A DNA stretch of 64,000 nt from Thauera propionica (GTDB lineage Bacteria > Pseudomonadota > Gammaproteobacteria > Burkholderiales > Rhodocyclaceae). The stretch is from contig NZ_NOIH01000010.1 of NCBI RefSeq assembly GCF_002245655.1, positions 62,001 to 126,000 on the forward strand, read 5' to 3'. Below the pieces are notes generated by a model. The model was not told the DNA's origin, did no database searches, and worked only from the letters and a program-made list of their open reading frames with translations. Shown here piece by piece: positions 1 to 10,248 of this stretch. The position numbers and the translations under genes were made by a program. Position 1 is the stretch's first letter. Each line of letters starts with the position of its first letter.

Positions 1-21
1 GATCGCCGCCGCGGTAACGCA

Positions 22-55
22 AATGAAAAACGGGCCTTCGGGCCCGTTTTTCATT
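22..55. terminator. Bidirectional intrinsic terminator
   Basis: A perfect 15-bp inverted repeat (arms 22-36 and 41-55) closes a TTCG tetraloop. The arms contain A5 and T5 tracts, so it can terminate in either direction. It lies beyond the 3' end of lptG and probably ends that transcript and one arriving from the left of the window. Confidence 0.85.
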
Positions 56-121
56 GGTCCTGCCGCCCATCCTGCGGCGCACCGAAGCCGCACAGGGCTC
101 CCGGCGATCTGGCGCCCCGAC

Positions 122-1195
122 TCAGCGCCGCTCGACGTAGTGCAGCATGCCCGCCGCCGCAGCAAGGAAGATCAGGCTCGGCGTCAGCGCGGCAAGGATG
201 GGCGGCCACGCGTTGATCATGCCAAGGTTGGAGAACAGTCCATTGAGCAGGTGGAAGCCCACACCCAGCATCACGCCGAGGAAGATCCGTGCGCTCGCGC
301 CACCCATGCGGTCATGGATGAAGCCAAACGGCAAGGCCAGCGCCATCATCACCAGCACCGCGAAGGGATAGATGAGCTTCTTCCACAGCGCGATCTCGAA
401 GCGGTCGGCACTCTGCTGGTTGTCGCGCAGGTGCTGGATGTAGGTCCACAGCTTCGCAAGCGGCATGTGTTCAGGCCCGACCATCAGCACGCTGAGCACC
501 TCGGGCGACAGTTCGGAGCGCCAGCTGATCTCGGGCAACTGCTCGACCTCGGTCCGCTCGCCGAGGAAGCGGGTGCGCGAAACGTCCATCAGGCGCCAGT
601 GATTGCCCCCGTCATGCACGCCGCGCTTGGCCTCGCTGATCGACACCAGTGCATAGTCGGCATCGAATTCATACACCCGGGCGTTACGCATCGTGCGATC
701 CGGAAGCATCGTGCGAACATTGATGACCAACGCCCCGTCCTTGACCCACAAGCCCGAGCGCAGCTGCTGCGACACTGTGGATTGGGTCGCGGTCAGCTTC
801 CACTGCTGGGCCGCGCTCTCGGCCGGCGGCGCGACGTACTCGCCAATCAGGAAAGTCAGCACAACCAGCACACTGCCGATCATGCCCAGCGTACGCATCA
901 GCATCACATTCGACATGCCCGATGCACGCATCACCGTGATTTCGGAATGCCGCGCAAGTGTCGCGAGGGCATACAGCGTGCCGATCAGCACGGCTATCGG
1001 GAACAGCTCGTACATCCGGCCCGGCAAGGTCAGCGCGACATATACCGCCGCATCGAGCAACTGATAGCCGCTCTTGCCGACGTCCTCGAGCTCGGCAATG
1101 AAGTCGAAAAAGGCGAACAGCCCGAGGAAGGCCAACAGCACCAGCGCGGAGGCGGCATAGATTTCGCGGGCAAGATAGCGGAACAGGATACCCAT
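122..1195 (-). CDS. lptG: LPS export ABC transporter permease LptG
   Basis: LptG is an inner-membrane permease of the LptB2FG complex, which extracts lipopolysaccharide from the inner membrane and passes it to LptC/LptA. The 357-aa product has the family layout: N-terminal membrane segments (residues about 10-120), a periplasmic beta-jellyroll domain in the middle, and three hydrophobic segments at the C-terminus. The ATG at 1195 was chosen because it overlaps the lptF stop codon (GTGATGG). The longer reading frame upstream lies inside lptF and would add 22 residues unlike the family. It is translationally coupled to lptF and should be in the same operon. Confidence 0.95.
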   Translation of the reverse strand: MGILFRYLAREIYAASALVLLAFLGLFAFFDFIAELEDVGKSGYQLLDAAVYVALTLPGRMYELFPIAVLIGTLYALATLARHSEITVMRASGMSNVMLMRTLGMIGSVLVVLTFLIGEYVAPPAESAAQQWKLTATQSTVSQQLRSGLWVKDGALVINVRTMLPDRTMRNARVYEFDADYALVSISEAKRGVHDGGNHWRLMDVSRTRFLGERTEVEQLPEISWRSELSPEVLSVLMVGPEHMPLAKLWTYIQHLRDNQQSADRFEIALWKKLIYPFAVLVMMALALPFGFIHDRMGGASARIFLGVMLGVGFHLLNGLFSNLGMINAWPPILAALTPSLIFLAAAAGMLHYVERR

Positions 1196-2277
1196 CACGC
1201 CCTCGCCCGCCAGAACGGCGACACCGCCAGGCGCTTGTAGAAGAGCACGGCCAGCAGACACAACACGATCACGTGGGGCAGCAACAGCCCCACGGCAAAC
1301 CCGAACTTGCCCTGCGCGACCCAGCTCTGGAACACCGACACCGCGTTGCTGTAAAGAAGATAGGTCAGCAGCGCGATCAGCAGGTTGTTCCCGCGGCCGG
1401 CGCGCGGATTGACAAAGGACAGGGGGATCGCGAGCAGCGCAAGCAGCAGCGCCGAGACCGGCAGACCGATGCGGCCGAGCAGTTCGCCCAGGCTGCGCGA
1501 ATCGCCCTGCGCGAGCAGGACGACCGTCGGCAGGGCCCGCATGCGCGAGGGCTGGGTCGCCGCCGGCTTCTGTTCCACCTGCACCTCGTAGCGCTCGAAC
1601 TCCATGACCCGGTACTCGGGCGTACCCGGCTGCCCGTCGTAGCGCCGCCCCTTCTCGAGCACGACGAAGCGACGCCCCTCCTCGTCCGTCCGCATGAAGC
1701 CTTCGGCCGAGGCGATCACGACGAGCTTACCCGCCTCGGTTTCCTCGCTGACGAAGACGTTGCGCACGCGACCATCCTCACCCGCCCCCACTTCGACGAA
1801 GAACACCCGGCGCGCGCCGGAGGATTCACGGAAAACGCCGGGCGCCACGCGATGGGTGTCGTCGCGGCTATCGAGGCGCTCGCGATATTCGGCGCTCTTC
1901 GCCTGCGACCAGGGCGTGAGATAAAGGGCGCCCGCGCCCACGACCACGACCAGCGGCAAGGCGAACATCAGCACGGGTCGTATCCAGGCGGTCAGGGGCA
2001 CGCCCGCGGCGAACCACACCACCATCTCGGAGTCGCGATAGCTGCGCGAAAGTGACACCAGCACTGCGATGAAGAGCGTCAGCGTCAGGACGGTCGGAAG
2101 CTGGGCAAGCGCGCCGAACCCAATCAGCGCCAGCACGGCCTCCGGCGGCACTCGCCCGCCAGCGGCCTGGCCGAGCAGACGGATCAGCACGGTCGAGATC
2201 AGGATCGCGAACAGTGCAACGAAGACGGCAGCGGCGGTTTGGGTGAATTCCCGCTGAAGGGCGCGGCGGAAGATCAT
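1195..2277 (-). CDS. lptF: LPS export ABC transporter permease LptF
   Basis: LptF is the second permease of the LptB2FG lipopolysaccharide exporter. The 360-aa protein begins with a MIFRRAL-type N-terminus, followed by a long hydrophobic segment, a central periplasmic domain and three C-terminal membrane segments; this is the normal family length. The start at 2277 was chosen over an in-frame extension of 80 residues that runs back through the pepA promoter and looks non-coding. It is transcribed divergently from pepA, an arrangement common in proteobacteria, and its last base is the first base of lptG. Confidence 0.95.
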   Translation of the reverse strand: MIFRRALQREFTQTAAAVFVALFAILISTVLIRLLGQAAGGRVPPEAVLALIGFGALAQLPTVLTLTLFIAVLVSLSRSYRDSEMVVWFAAGVPLTAWIRPVLMFALPLVVVVGAGALYLTPWSQAKSAEYRERLDSRDDTHRVAPGVFRESSGARRVFFVEVGAGEDGRVRNVFVSEETEAGKLVVIASAEGFMRTDEEGRRFVVLEKGRRYDGQPGTPEYRVMEFERYEVQVEQKPAATQPSRMRALPTVVLLAQGDSRSLGELLGRIGLPVSALLLALLAIPLSFVNPRAGRGNNLLIALLTYLLYSNAVSVFQSWVAQGKFGFAVGLLLPHVIVLCLLAVLFYKRLAVSPFWRARA

Positions 2278-2317
2278 CGCGCGATAAAAGTGAGCCTGAT
2301 GGCGTTGGGAACGGTTT

Positions 2318-2347
2318 TTGACGGGCTCGTCACGAAGGCGCCATAAT
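2318..2347 (+). promoter_or_regulatory. Sigma-70 promoter for pepA
   Basis: TTGACG (2318-2323) and CATAAT (2342-2347) are separated by 18 bp, a strong match to the sigma-70 consensus. Transcription would start near 2354, giving a leader of about 36 nt before the pepA ATG at 2390. Confidence 0.7.
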
Positions 2348-2389
2348 CGGCGGCAGTCCGCAAGACGCGTCATTCCAAGGAAAAAGCTG

Positions 2390-3889
2390 ATGGAATTTAC
2401 CATAAAGACCGGTTCGCCGGCGAAGTCGAAGGCCGGGATCCTCGTGCTCGGCGCCTTTGCCGACGGCGTTCTCCCCGCCGCCACCGCCAACGTCGATGCC
2501 GCCGCCCAGGGCCGCATCGCTCACCTGCTCAAGCGCGGCGACCTGGAGGAAAAAGCTGGCGCGACGATGCTGCTGCCCGAACTCGCCGGCACCCAGGCCG
2601 AACGCGTGTTGCTGGTCAGCCTCGGCAAGCAGGACGAGTTCGGTGACAAGGCCTACCGCGACGCGCTCGGCGCAGCTGCCAAGGCGCTCGCCGCCACGCC
2701 CGCGAAGGACGCGGTGGTCACCCTCGCCGATGTCGAGATGGAGAAACGCCCGCTCGCATGGCGTCTGCAGCAGGCCGCCCGCATCCTCGCCGACGGCGCC
2801 TATCGCTTCGACACACTGAAGTCGGGCAAGGACAAGAAAGACAAGAAGGACCGTGGCGTCAGGAAGCTGACCCTGCAGGTCGAGGCAGAGCTGACAGCCG
2901 AGCTCGACACCGCCGTACGCCAGGGCCAGGCCATCGCCACCGGCATGGCGCTGGCGAAGGATCTCGGCAACCTGCCGGGCAACATCTGCACGCCCACACA
3001 CCTGGCCGAGACCGCCGAGGCGCTCGGCAAGCAGTACAAGTTCGACGTCGAGGTACTCGAACGTGCCGACATGGAAAAGCTCGGCATGGGCTCCTTCCTG
3101 TCGGTGGCGCGTGGCTCGCACCAGCCGCCCAAATTCATCGTCATGAATTACAAGGGCGGCAAGGCCAAGGCAAAGCCCATCGTGCTGGTCGGCAAGGGCA
3201 TCACCTTCGACACCGGCGGCATCTCGCTGAAGCCCGCCGCCGAGATGGACGAGATGAAGTACGACATGTGCGGCGCCGCCAGCGTGCTCGGCACCTTCAA
3301 GGCCATTGCGCAGATGGGCCTGCCGCTCAACGTCGTCGGCCTGATTCCGACCACCGAGAACATGCCGGGCGGCGGTGCGACCAAGCCGGGCGACGTCGTG
3401 ACCTCGATGTCGGGCCAGACCATCGAGGTCCTCAACACCGACGCCGAAGGCCGGCTGATCCTGTGCGACGCGCTCACCTACGCCGAACGCTTCAAGCCGG
3501 AGTGCGTGATCGACATCGCCACGCTGACTGGCGCCTGCGTGATCGCACTGGGCAAGATCCCCAGCGGCCTGCTCGCCAACGACGACGAACTCGCTGCCGA
3601 GATCCTGCGACGCGGCAGCGACTCGGGCGATCGCGCCTGGCAACTGCCGCTGTGGGACGAGTACCAGGAACTGCTCAAGAGCAACTTCGCCGACATGGGC
3701 AACATCGGCGGCCGTTACGCCGGCACCATCACCGCAGCCTGCTTCCTGTCGCGCTTCACCAAGGCCTACAAGTGGGCGCACCTCGACATCGCCGGCACCG
3801 CCTGGGTATCGGGCGACGCCAAGGGCGCGACCGGCCGGCCGGTGCCGCTGCTGTCCGAGTTCCTCATCGGCCGCGCCAGCGCGGACTGA
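2390..3889 (+). CDS. pepA: Leucyl aminopeptidase PepA
   Basis: PepA is a cytosolic M17-family zinc/manganese aminopeptidase that removes N-terminal residues from peptides; in E. coli it also binds DNA. The 499-aa product has the family length. The C-terminal catalytic half carries the metal-binding and active-site signatures GKGITFDTGG and NTDAEGRL. An N-terminal alpha/beta domain precedes it. The ATG at 2390 has a purine-rich site (AAGGAAAAAG) upstream and starts the typical MEFTIK N-terminus. An in-frame extension to 2318 would begin inside the promoter. It is followed 14 bp later by holC. Confidence 0.96.
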   Translation: MEFTIKTGSPAKSKAGILVLGAFADGVLPAATANVDAAAQGRIAHLLKRGDLEEKAGATMLLPELAGTQAERVLLVSLGKQDEFGDKAYRDALGAAAKALAATPAKDAVVTLADVEMEKRPLAWRLQQAARILADGAYRFDTLKSGKDKKDKKDRGVRKLTLQVEAELTAELDTAVRQGQAIATGMALAKDLGNLPGNICTPTHLAETAEALGKQYKFDVEVLERADMEKLGMGSFLSVARGSHQPPKFIVMNYKGGKAKAKPIVLVGKGITFDTGGISLKPAAEMDEMKYDMCGAASVLGTFKAIAQMGLPLNVVGLIPTTENMPGGGATKPGDVVTSMSGQTIEVLNTDAEGRLILCDALTYAERFKPECVIDIATLTGACVIALGKIPSGLLANDDELAAEILRRGSDSGDRAWQLPLWDEYQELLKSNFADMGNIGGRYAGTITAACFLSRFTKAYKWAHLDIAGTAWVSGDAKGATGRPVPLLSEFLIGRASAD

Positions 3890-3903
3890 GCCCCGGCACG
3901 ACG

Positions 3904-4344
3904 ATGGACACCCGCGTCCAGTTCTACCACAACGCACCGGACCGGCTCGCGCTGGTCTCGGAACTGGTCGCGCGTGCTCACGGAAAGGGACGCAAGGTGG
4001 CCGTACGCATGCCCGACGCCGCCAGTGCCCAGCAACTCGACCGCCTGCTGTGGACGAGTGAACCGCTCGCCTTCGTCCCGCACGTGATGCTCGACTCCCC
4101 GCTCGCGGCCGAAACGCCGGTGGTGCTCGGCACAGCGGGCGCCGACGCGGACTGGCCGCATGGCGACACCCTCTTCAACCTCGCGCCGGATCTGCCGCCT
4201 GCCTACGACCGCTTCCGTCTCGTGATCGAGATCGTGGGGCAATCCGAGGCCGAGAAGGTCCCGGCGCGCGCCCGCTGGAGTGCCTATCGCCAGCGCGGAC
4301 TCGAGACCAAGGCCTTCGACGCCGAACGCCGGGTGGCCCTATGA
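3904..4344 (+). CDS. holC: DNA polymerase III chi subunit HolC
   Basis: HolC (chi) belongs to the DNA polymerase III clamp-loader assembly, where with psi it contacts single-strand-binding protein. The 146-aa product matches the family: an N-terminal VQFYHN strand, a ...RMPDAASAQQLDRLLW... helix, and the LFNLA and Y-R-RG segments near the C-terminus. It sits between pepA and valS, a recurring order in proteobacteria. Its stop overlaps the next start (ATGA at 4341), so the downstream hypothetical gene is probably translated from the same mRNA. Confidence 0.93.
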   Translation: MDTRVQFYHNAPDRLALVSELVARAHGKGRKVAVRMPDAASAQQLDRLLWTSEPLAFVPHVMLDSPLAAETPVVLGTAGADADWPHGDTLFNLAPDLPPAYDRFRLVIEIVGQSEAEKVPARARWSAYRQRGLETKAFDAERRVAL

Positions 4345-5018
4345 ACGAATGGAAGCCCTTGCCGCACGACGAGGACCTCGAACGCGCCGACGACCTGCTC
4401 GATCAGGCTGACGCGCTGCTCAGGCGGCATCGCAGCACGATCGACTTCACCCCCGGCGCTCCATTCCACGATGCAGGTCGAGACCAGCCGTCCGAGAGCG
4501 ACCTGGAAAGCCTGGACCTCGAGGACGAAGACCTGCCGATCCTCACCGAGGTCGTGGAAGACCTCGAGATCGCAGACGACTGGCACCCGCCAATCAACGC
4601 CAGGCCGCTGGATTTCGGCCCCATCGCCCCGCCGGCGCTCACGCCAGTCGCCCCGGGATCGCACCCGCCGCCTGCTGCCGCGACCGAGTCCGCCGCGCCG
4701 CACTCGCCCGAGCCGCAAGCTGCGCCGGCTGTCGCTTCGCCGGATGTGTCGGCCGCCCTGCTGCGGGAACAGATCCACGAGCAGCTATCGCACCAGTTCG
4801 CCGAACAGCTCGTCGACCTCGACACCCGCATCGCGCGCGAGGTCAGCAACTGGATGGCCACCGAGTTCCCCCAGGTCGTCGGGCGTGAGCTCGACCGCCT
4901 CGTCGAGCGCCTGCATATCGAGTTGCAGGCGCACCTGCGCGCCACCCTGCTCCCGGATCTCTCGGGACGTATCAGCGAAGTGCTCGAGGACATCCAGTCG
5001 CCCCTGAAGCGCCACTGA
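4341..5018 (+). CDS. Hypothetical protein, Pro-rich linker
   Basis: A 225-aa protein that I do not recognise by family. The N-terminal third is acidic and helical (runs rich in D, E and L). The middle (about residues 95-135) is a low-complexity Pro/Ala/Ser segment, probably disordered. The last 90 residues are predicted amphipathic helix with regularly spaced hydrophobics. No signal peptide or membrane segment is visible. It overlaps holC by 4 nt, so it is co-translated with the chi subunit. A role linked to replication or to pepA/holC is only an inference from position. Confidence 0.8.
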   Translation: MNEWKPLPHDEDLERADDLLDQADALLRRHRSTIDFTPGAPFHDAGRDQPSESDLESLDLEDEDLPILTEVVEDLEIADDWHPPINARPLDFGPIAPPALTPVAPGSHPPPAAATESAAPHSPEPQAAPAVASPDVSAALLREQIHEQLSHQFAEQLVDLDTRIAREVSNWMATEFPQVVGRELDRLVERLHIELQAHLRATLLPDLSGRISEVLEDIQSPLKRH

Positions 5019-5120
5019 GCAACTCCCTTCCCCCGCCGCAAACCAGGGCACCCGCCCCTGCCCGGCCGCGTGCGGGCGAAGCTGCGCCACGCACACACCG
5101 GGGCCGGCAGGCGCATCCGC

Positions 5121-5148
5121 TATAATCCGCGCTTTGCCTTCAAGCGCG
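5121..5148 (+). promoter_or_regulatory. valS -10 element and leader hairpin
   Basis: A perfect TATAAT lies at 5121-5126, 32 bp before the valS ATG; no clear -35 box is seen 17 bp upstream. Just downstream, CGCGCTT (5128-5134) and AAGCGCG (5142-5148) can form a 7-bp hairpin at the 5' end of the leader. Confidence 0.5.
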
Positions 5149-5157
5149 TAGAACACC

Positions 5158-8142
5158 ATGGAACTGGCCAAGAGCTTCGAGCCCACCGACATCGAACGTC
5201 GCTGGTACCCGGAATGGGAATCCCGCGGCTATTTCGACGCCGGACTCGACAAGTCGAACCCCAACGCCTTCTGCATCCTGCTGCCGCCGCCCAACGTCAC
5301 CGGCACGCTGCACATGGGGCACGGCTTCAACCAGACGATCATGGATGCGCTCACGCGCTACCACCGCATGCGCGGCGACAACACGCTGTGGCAGCCGGGC
5401 ACGGACCACGCCGGCATCGCCACGCAGATCGTCGTCGAACGCCAGCTCGATGCCCAGGGCATCTCGCGCCATGACCTCGGCCGCGAGAAGTTCCTCGAGA
5501 AGGTATGGGAGTGGAAGGAATACTCCGGCGGCACCATCACCCGCCAGATGCGCCGCCTGGGCACCAGCCCGGACTGGAAGCGCGAACGCTTCACGATGGA
5601 CGAAGGCCTGTCGAAGACGGTCACCGAGACCTTCGTGCGCCTCTACAACGAGGGCCTGATCTACCGCGGCAAGCGCCTGGTGAACTGGGACCCCAAACTC
5701 GGCACTGCGGTGTCCGACCTGGAAGTGGTGTCCGAGGAAGAGGACGGCAAGCTCTATCACATCCTCTACCCCTTCTCGGAAGGCCCCATCGGTGAGCTGA
5801 AGGGCCTGACCGTCGCCACCACCCGTCCCGAGACCCTGCTCGGCGACGTCGCGGTGATGGTGCATCCCGAGGACGAACGCTACGCCCACCTGATCGGCAA
5901 GACCGTCGCCCTGCCGCTCACCGGCCGTCACATCCCGATCATCGCCGACGACTACGTCGACCGCGAGTTCGGCACCGGCTGCGTCAAGGTCACGCCCGCG
6001 CACGACTTCAACGACTACGCCGTCGGCCAGCGCCACAGGCTCGACATGATCGTGGTGCTCAAGCTCGACGGCAGCGTGCCGACCGTGGCCGAGCGCTACA
6101 CCACAGACGGCCAGGCCCTCGAAGGCGTGCCGATGCCCGGCAGCGTCGCCGGCCTCGACCGCTTCCCGGCGCGCGACCAGGTCGTCGCCGAACTCGAGAC
6201 GCTCGGCCTGATGCTGGAGATCAAGGCACACAAGATGCAGGTGCCGCGTGGCGACCGCACCGGTGTCGTCATCGAGCCGATGCTGACCGACCAGTGGTTC
6301 GTCGCCATGTCCAAGGCAGGCGCGGATGGCAAGAGCATCACACAGAAGGCGCTCGACGTCGTCGCCTCGGGCGAAATCAAGTTCTACCCCGAGAACTGGG
6401 TCAACACCTACAACCAGTGGCTCAACAACATCCAGGATTGGTGCATCTCGCGCCAGCTGTGGTGGGGCCACCGCATCCCGGCCTGGTATGACGAGGAAGG
6501 CCGCATCTACGTCGCCACCTGCGAGGAAGCCGCCATCGCCGCCTGGAAGGCCGAGCTCGAAGCCGAAATCGGTACGCTGCAGGCCGAGGTCGCCGCGCGC
6601 CAGAGCCAGGGCCAGACCGCCGAGCAGTATCCCGAACTGGCAGAGCGCCTGTCGACGCTGCACGCGCGCTACGAAGAAGGTAGGCTGCGGCAGGAAGAGG
6701 ACGTGCTCGACACGTGGTACTCCTCCGCGCTGTGGCCGTTCTCGACGCTGGACTGGACCGCCGAGTGGCCGGAGAAGAGCAACGACGCGCTCGACCTCTA
6801 CCTGCCCTCGACCGTGCTCGTCACCGGCTTCGACATCATCTTCTTCTGGGTGGCGCGCATGGTCATGATGACCAAGCACATCACCGGCAAGATCCCGTTC
6901 AAGCACGTCTACGTGCACGGCCTGATCCGCGACGCGGAAGGCCAGAAGATGAGCAAGTCCAAGGGCAACGTGCTCGACCCGATCGACCTGATCGACGGCA
7001 TCTCGCTGGACGAACTGGTCAAGAAGCGCACCTTCGGCCTGATGAACCCGAAGCAGGCGCAGAGCATCGAGAAGAAGACGCGCAAGGAATTCCCCGAAGG
7101 CATCCCCGCCTTCGGCACCGACGCGCTGCGCTTCACCTTCGCCAGCCTCGCCAGCCCGGGCCGCGACATCAAGTTCGACCTCGCGCGCTGCGAGGGCTAC
7201 CGCAACTTCTGCAACAAGCTGTGGAACGCCACCCGCTTCGTGCTGATGAACTGCGAAGGCCAGGACTGCGGCATCGGCGACAACGTCGCCTGCTCCACCG
7301 AGGTGCTCGATTTCTCCTTCGCCGACCGCTGGATCGTGTCGCGCCTGCAGCGCACCGAAGCCGAGGTCGCCGAGCAGTTCGAAGCCTACCGCTTCGACCT
7401 CGTCGCGCGCACCGTGTATGAGTTCGTGTGGGACGAATACTGCGACTGGTACCTGGAGCTCGCCAAGGTACAGATCCAGACCGGCACGCCCGCCCAGCAG
7501 CGCGCCACCCGCCGCACCCTGCTGCGCGTGCTCGAGACCGTGCTGCGCCTCGCCCACCCGCTGCTCCCCTTCATCACCGAGGAGCTGTGGCAGACCGTGG
7601 CCCCGCTCGCGGGCCGCAAGGACGGCGACAGCATCATGTGCGTGCGCTACCCGCAAGCCGACATGAGCCGCATCGACGAGACCGCCGAGGCCAAGGTCGC
7701 CGAGTTGAAGGCGATGATCTACGCCTGCCGCAACCTGCGCGGCGAGATGAACATCTCCCCGGCGCAGCGCCTGCCGCTGGTGGCCGCCGGCGACAAGGCC
7801 GCGCTGGCCGTGTATGCACCCTACCTCGCCGGCCTGGCCAAGCTGTCGGACGTGCAGGTCGTCGCCGAGATCGGTGCCGACGAACTCGCCCCGGTCGCGG
7901 TCGCCGGCGACACCCGCCTGATGCTGAAGGTGGAGATCGACGTCGCCGCCGAGCGCGAGCGCCTGGGCAAGGAGATCACCCGCCTCGAAGGCGAAATCGC
8001 CAAGGCCGAAGGCAAGCTCGGCAATGCCAGCTTCGTCGACCGCGCACCGGCCGCGGTGGTCCAGCAGGAACGCGACCGCCTGGCCGGCTTCAGGGCCACG
8101 GTCGAAAAGCTGAAGCCGCAGCTGGCGAAGCTGGGCGGATAA
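5158..8142 (+). CDS. valS: Valyl-tRNA synthetase
   Basis: ValS is a cytosolic class I aminoacyl-tRNA synthetase that charges tRNA-Val and edits mischarged threonine. The 994-aa protein has the HIGH-type motif in [13 protein letters not shown] (about residues 41-53), the KMSKS motif near residue 598, a CP1 editing domain between them, an anticodon-binding domain, and a C-terminal coiled coil (last about 70 residues, rich in E/R/L heptads). It is about 40 residues longer than the E. coli enzyme; an E/A/R-rich insertion near residues 460-520 accounts for much of this. It appears to be transcribed alone, ending in the palindromic element at 8148-8279. Confidence 0.97.
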   Translation: MELAKSFEPTDIERRWYPEWESRGYFDAGLDKSNPNAFCILLPPPNVTGTLHMGHGFNQTIMDALTRYHRMRGDNTLWQPGTDHAGIATQIVVERQLDAQGISRHDLGREKFLEKVWEWKEYSGGTITRQMRRLGTSPDWKRERFTMDEGLSKTVTETFVRLYNEGLIYRGKRLVNWDPKLGTAVSDLEVVSEEEDGKLYHILYPFSEGPIGELKGLTVATTRPETLLGDVAVMVHPEDERYAHLIGKTVALPLTGRHIPIIADDYVDREFGTGCVKVTPAHDFNDYAVGQRHRLDMIVVLKLDGSVPTVAERYTTDGQALEGVPMPGSVAGLDRFPARDQVVAELETLGLMLEIKAHKMQVPRGDRTGVVIEPMLTDQWFVAMSKAGADGKSITQKALDVVASGEIKFYPENWVNTYNQWLNNIQDWCISRQLWWGHRIPAWYDEEGRIYVATCEEAAIAAWKAELEAEIGTLQAEVAARQSQGQTAEQYPELAERLSTLHARYEEGRLRQEEDVLDTWYSSALWPFSTLDWTAEWPEKSNDALDLYLPSTVLVTGFDIIFFWVARMVMMTKHITGKIPFKHVYVHGLIRDAEGQKMSKSKGNVLDPIDLIDGISLDELVKKRTFGLMNPKQAQSIEKKTRKEFPEGIPAFGTDALRFTFASLASPGRDIKFDLARCEGYRNFCNKLWNATRFVLMNCEGQDCGIGDNVACSTEVLDFSFADRWIVSRLQRTEAEVAEQFEAYRFDLVARTVYEFVWDEYCDWYLELAKVQIQTGTPAQQRATRRTLLRVLETVLRLAHPLLPFITEELWQTVAPLAGRKDGDSIMCVRYPQADMSRIDETAEAKVAELKAMIYACRNLRGEMNISPAQRLPLVAAGDKAALAVYAPYLAGLAKLSDVQVVAEIGADELAPVAVAGDTRLMLKVEIDVAAERERLGKEITRLEGEIAKAEGKLGNASFVDRAPAAVVQQERDRLAGFRATVEKLKPQLAKLGG

Positions 8143-8147
8143 GGCAA

Positions 8148-8279
8148 CGCCTGCTTGCTTCCGGCGTGCGCCGAGGCAAGCAGGCGGCGGCCGGGGTATT
8201 CGTGGCGCAGGCGAGGACTGTCTGAGCCCGCAGGGCGAGTTCCGCAGACTGCAGAACGAATACCCCGGCCGCCGCCTGC
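8148..8279. repeat. Nested palindromic (REP-like) element
   Basis: Several nested inverted repeats fill the region after valS. An 11-bp hairpin has arms 8148-8158 and 8176-8186. A perfect 24-bp repeat has arms 8180-8203 and 8256-8279. Inside its 52-nt loop are GTCTG/CAGAC (8220-8224, 8245-8249) and GCCC-GCA-GGGC (8226-8236). The first hairpin and the 24-bp stem share 8180-8186, so they are mutually exclusive. The layout is that of a dispersed palindromic element; whether other copies exist cannot be seen here. Confidence 0.75.
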
Positions 8280-8306
8280 GATTAACCCGAGATCGCCGTA
8301 AACAAG

Positions 8307-8341
8307 AAACGGGCTGCCCGACTTAACGTGGCAGCCCGTTT
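8307..8341. terminator. Bidirectional terminator between valS and the TusA-like gene
   Basis: A 12-bp perfect stem (8307-8318 with 8330-8341) closes an 11-nt loop. The arms end in AAA/TTT. It lies between two convergent genes and probably serves mainly the minus-strand TusA-like gene. Confidence 0.7.
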
Positions 8342-8369
8342 CACATCCAACGCAGAAAGCGCGAAATTC

Positions 8370-8600
8370 TTATTTCCGCTTCAGGAAGAACTCGAACGCC
8401 TTGTCCGCCGTCTCGCCCTGCTTCAGCAATTCATTGCCGGTCTGCTTGGCGAACGCCTGGAAATCCTTCACCGAACCCGGATCGGTCGCCACGACGCGCA
8501 GCACCTGACCCGCCTGCATCTCGGCCAGCGCCTTCTTCGCACGCAGGATCGGCAGCGGGCAATTCAGGCCACGCGCGTCCACTTCCTTCTCGAAATTCAT
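8370..8600 (-). CDS. TusA/SirA-family sulfurtransferase-like protein
   Basis: A 76-aa cytosolic protein of the TusA (SirA/YeeD) family. It has the family signature DARGLNCPLPILRAKKAL near the N-terminus, with the sulfur-carrying Cys at residue 14 in a CPxP motif. Family members carry persulfide sulfur for tRNA thiolation, molybdenum-cofactor or dissimilatory sulfur pathways. The proximity of moaC and a W-enzyme operon makes a molybdopterin-related role possible, but this is inference. The gene appears monocistronic and is followed by a strong terminator. Confidence 0.9.
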   Translation of the reverse strand: MNFEKEVDARGLNCPLPILRAKKALAEMQAGQVLRVVATDPGSVKDFQAFAKQTGNELLKQGETADKAFEFFLKRK

Positions 8601-8702
8601 CCCTTGCTCTCTCCGTTATCGGTATCTGGGAAAAGACGGCATTCTAATGGATGCCCCCCACAGCCGAAAGACGCACCCGCCGCAAACGCCCCGCGCCGGG
8701 CA

Positions 8703-10136
8703 TCAACCCTCGCGCTCCCTGCGTTCCTCCAGCAGGCGCTGCTTCAGTTCGCGCATGCGCGCATCGACCGCCGACAATTCATAGAAATCCCCGTCTCCCG
8801 CCTTGCGCGCGATCTCCAGCTGCTCGATCGCCGCCGGCAGGCTGCCGCGCAGCAGATAGACTTCGGCCTGCGCACGATGCTGCGCAGTACGCTTGCCCAG
8901 CGCCGCATAGCCCCGCGACAGCAAGGCCCACAGGCGCGGATCGCCCTGGCGGTTGTCGAGCGCACGACGCACGCCCTCGACTGCCGCACCGGGCTGGCCG
9001 CCCAGGATGCGCGCGTCGGCGAGGGAATACACCAGGCTGCGGTTCGACGGGAAATCGCGTACCGCAGCCTCGAGCGTACGGATGGCGCCGACGCCGTCCT
9101 TGCGCGCCAGTCGGATGCCCGCCTCCAGCGTGTCCAACCAGGGCGAGGGCGGCGCCTTCGCCCGCACGGCCTCGAGGCGCTTTGCCGCCTCATCCAGCCG
9201 CCCGGCTCGGAACAGCGCACGCGCCAGCCCGTAACCGGCCGCCGGATCGTCCGGCGCCTGCGCGACAAGGTTCTCCATGTCCCTCACCGCGTCCGCCGCC
9301 TGGCCGGCGTTGGCACGCAACTTGGCACGCGCATAACCGAAGTCCGGTGAATCAACGACCTGACGGTAACGCATCGACGCCGCACGGTTCTCCATGTCGG
9401 CGATGCGTTCCGTGGTCAACGGGTGGGTGCGCAGATAGGCCGGCGCATTGTTCTCGTACATGCGTGTCGCACGCTGCAAGCGCTCGAAGAAGCCGGGCAT
9501 GCCGCGCACGTCGAAGCCAGCGTTCTCCAGCGTCTCCAGCCCGGCGCGGTCGGCCTCGCGCTCGAAGGCGCGTGTGTAGCCCAGTTGCGACTGGATCGCC
9601 CCCGCCTGGCCCGCCGCGATCGCCGCCTGGCTCACGTCCGAATTGCTGCGCGCCGCCAGCACCGCCACCAGCAGCGAGGCCATCATCAGCATCGCCGACT
9701 GGCTCTGCTTGCCGACGATCTGCGCGATATGGCGCTGCGTGACGTGCGCGATCTCATGCCCCAGCACCGAAGCGAACTCGGATTCGGTCTCCGCCGCCAG
9801 CAGCAGGCCGGTGTGCACGCCGATGAAACCGCCGGGCAGCGCGAAGGCGTTGAGCGTCGGATCATTGACGACGAAGAAATCGAAATCCAGGCCCGGATTG
9901 CTGCTCACCGCCGCGAGCTTGTGGCCGATGCGGTTGATGTACTCCTCCACCTCCGGATCATCCAGGTAGGCGGCATCGCGCCAGCGGATCTGGCTGATGA
10001 TCTGCTCGCCGATGCGGCGCTCGGCCGCCGGCGAAAGCTCGGATGCCGCCACGTCGCCCAGGTCGGGCAGATCGTAGGCGTTGACGGGAAAGGCCAGCGC
10101 GAGGCTGAGCAGCAGGGCAAGAGGTCGGCGCATCAT
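8703..10136 (-). CDS. bepA: Periplasmic M48 metalloprotease/chaperone BepA
   Basis: BepA-like proteins act in the periplasm as zinc proteases and chaperones in outer-membrane assembly (LptD maturation, BAM quality control). The 477-aa product has an N-terminal signal peptide ([20 protein letters not shown]), a family M48 domain with the zinc motif HEIAH at residues 127-131 and a downstream EREAD glutamate, and a C-terminal TPR-like region from about residue 270. Length and order match the family. The two Met codons at the start are equivalent. It is divergent from moaC. Confidence 0.93.
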   Translation of the reverse strand: MMRRPLALLLSLALAFPVNAYDLPDLGDVAASELSPAAERRIGEQIISQIRWRDAAYLDDPEVEEYINRIGHKLAAVSSNPGLDFDFFVVNDPTLNAFALPGGFIGVHTGLLLAAETESEFASVLGHEIAHVTQRHIAQIVGKQSQSAMLMMASLLVAVLAARSNSDVSQAAIAAGQAGAIQSQLGYTRAFEREADRAGLETLENAGFDVRGMPGFFERLQRATRMYENNAPAYLRTHPLTTERIADMENRAASMRYRQVVDSPDFGYARAKLRANAGQAADAVRDMENLVAQAPDDPAAGYGLARALFRAGRLDEAAKRLEAVRAKAPPSPWLDTLEAGIRLARKDGVGAIRTLEAAVRDFPSNRSLVYSLADARILGGQPGAAVEGVRRALDNRQGDPRLWALLSRGYAALGKRTAQHRAQAEVYLLRGSLPAAIEQLEIARKAGDGDFYELSAVDARMRELKQRLLEERREREG

Positions 10137-10143
10137 CGGGTGC

Positions 10144-10149
10144 TATGAT
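10144..10149 (+). promoter_or_regulatory. Candidate moaC -10 box
   Basis: TATGAT at 10144-10149 lies about 100 bp before the moaC ATG at 10249, just past the bepA start. A convincing -35 is not seen. It is the only -10-like hexamer I noticed in this GC-rich gap. Confidence 0.35.
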
Positions 10150-10248
10150 ACCCGCCGTTTCCAAAGCGTTCCCGCGCGCATGTATCCGCCTGTAGCGGGC
10201 GCCGGGAAGCGCCCTCCCCCAGCGCCTGCGAGCGAATTCCGAAGCACC

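Noticed and set aside
2278-2517. 80-residue N-terminal extension of LptF
   Set aside because: It runs through the pepA promoter and start, lacks family similarity, and the internal ATG at 2277 gives the normal protein.
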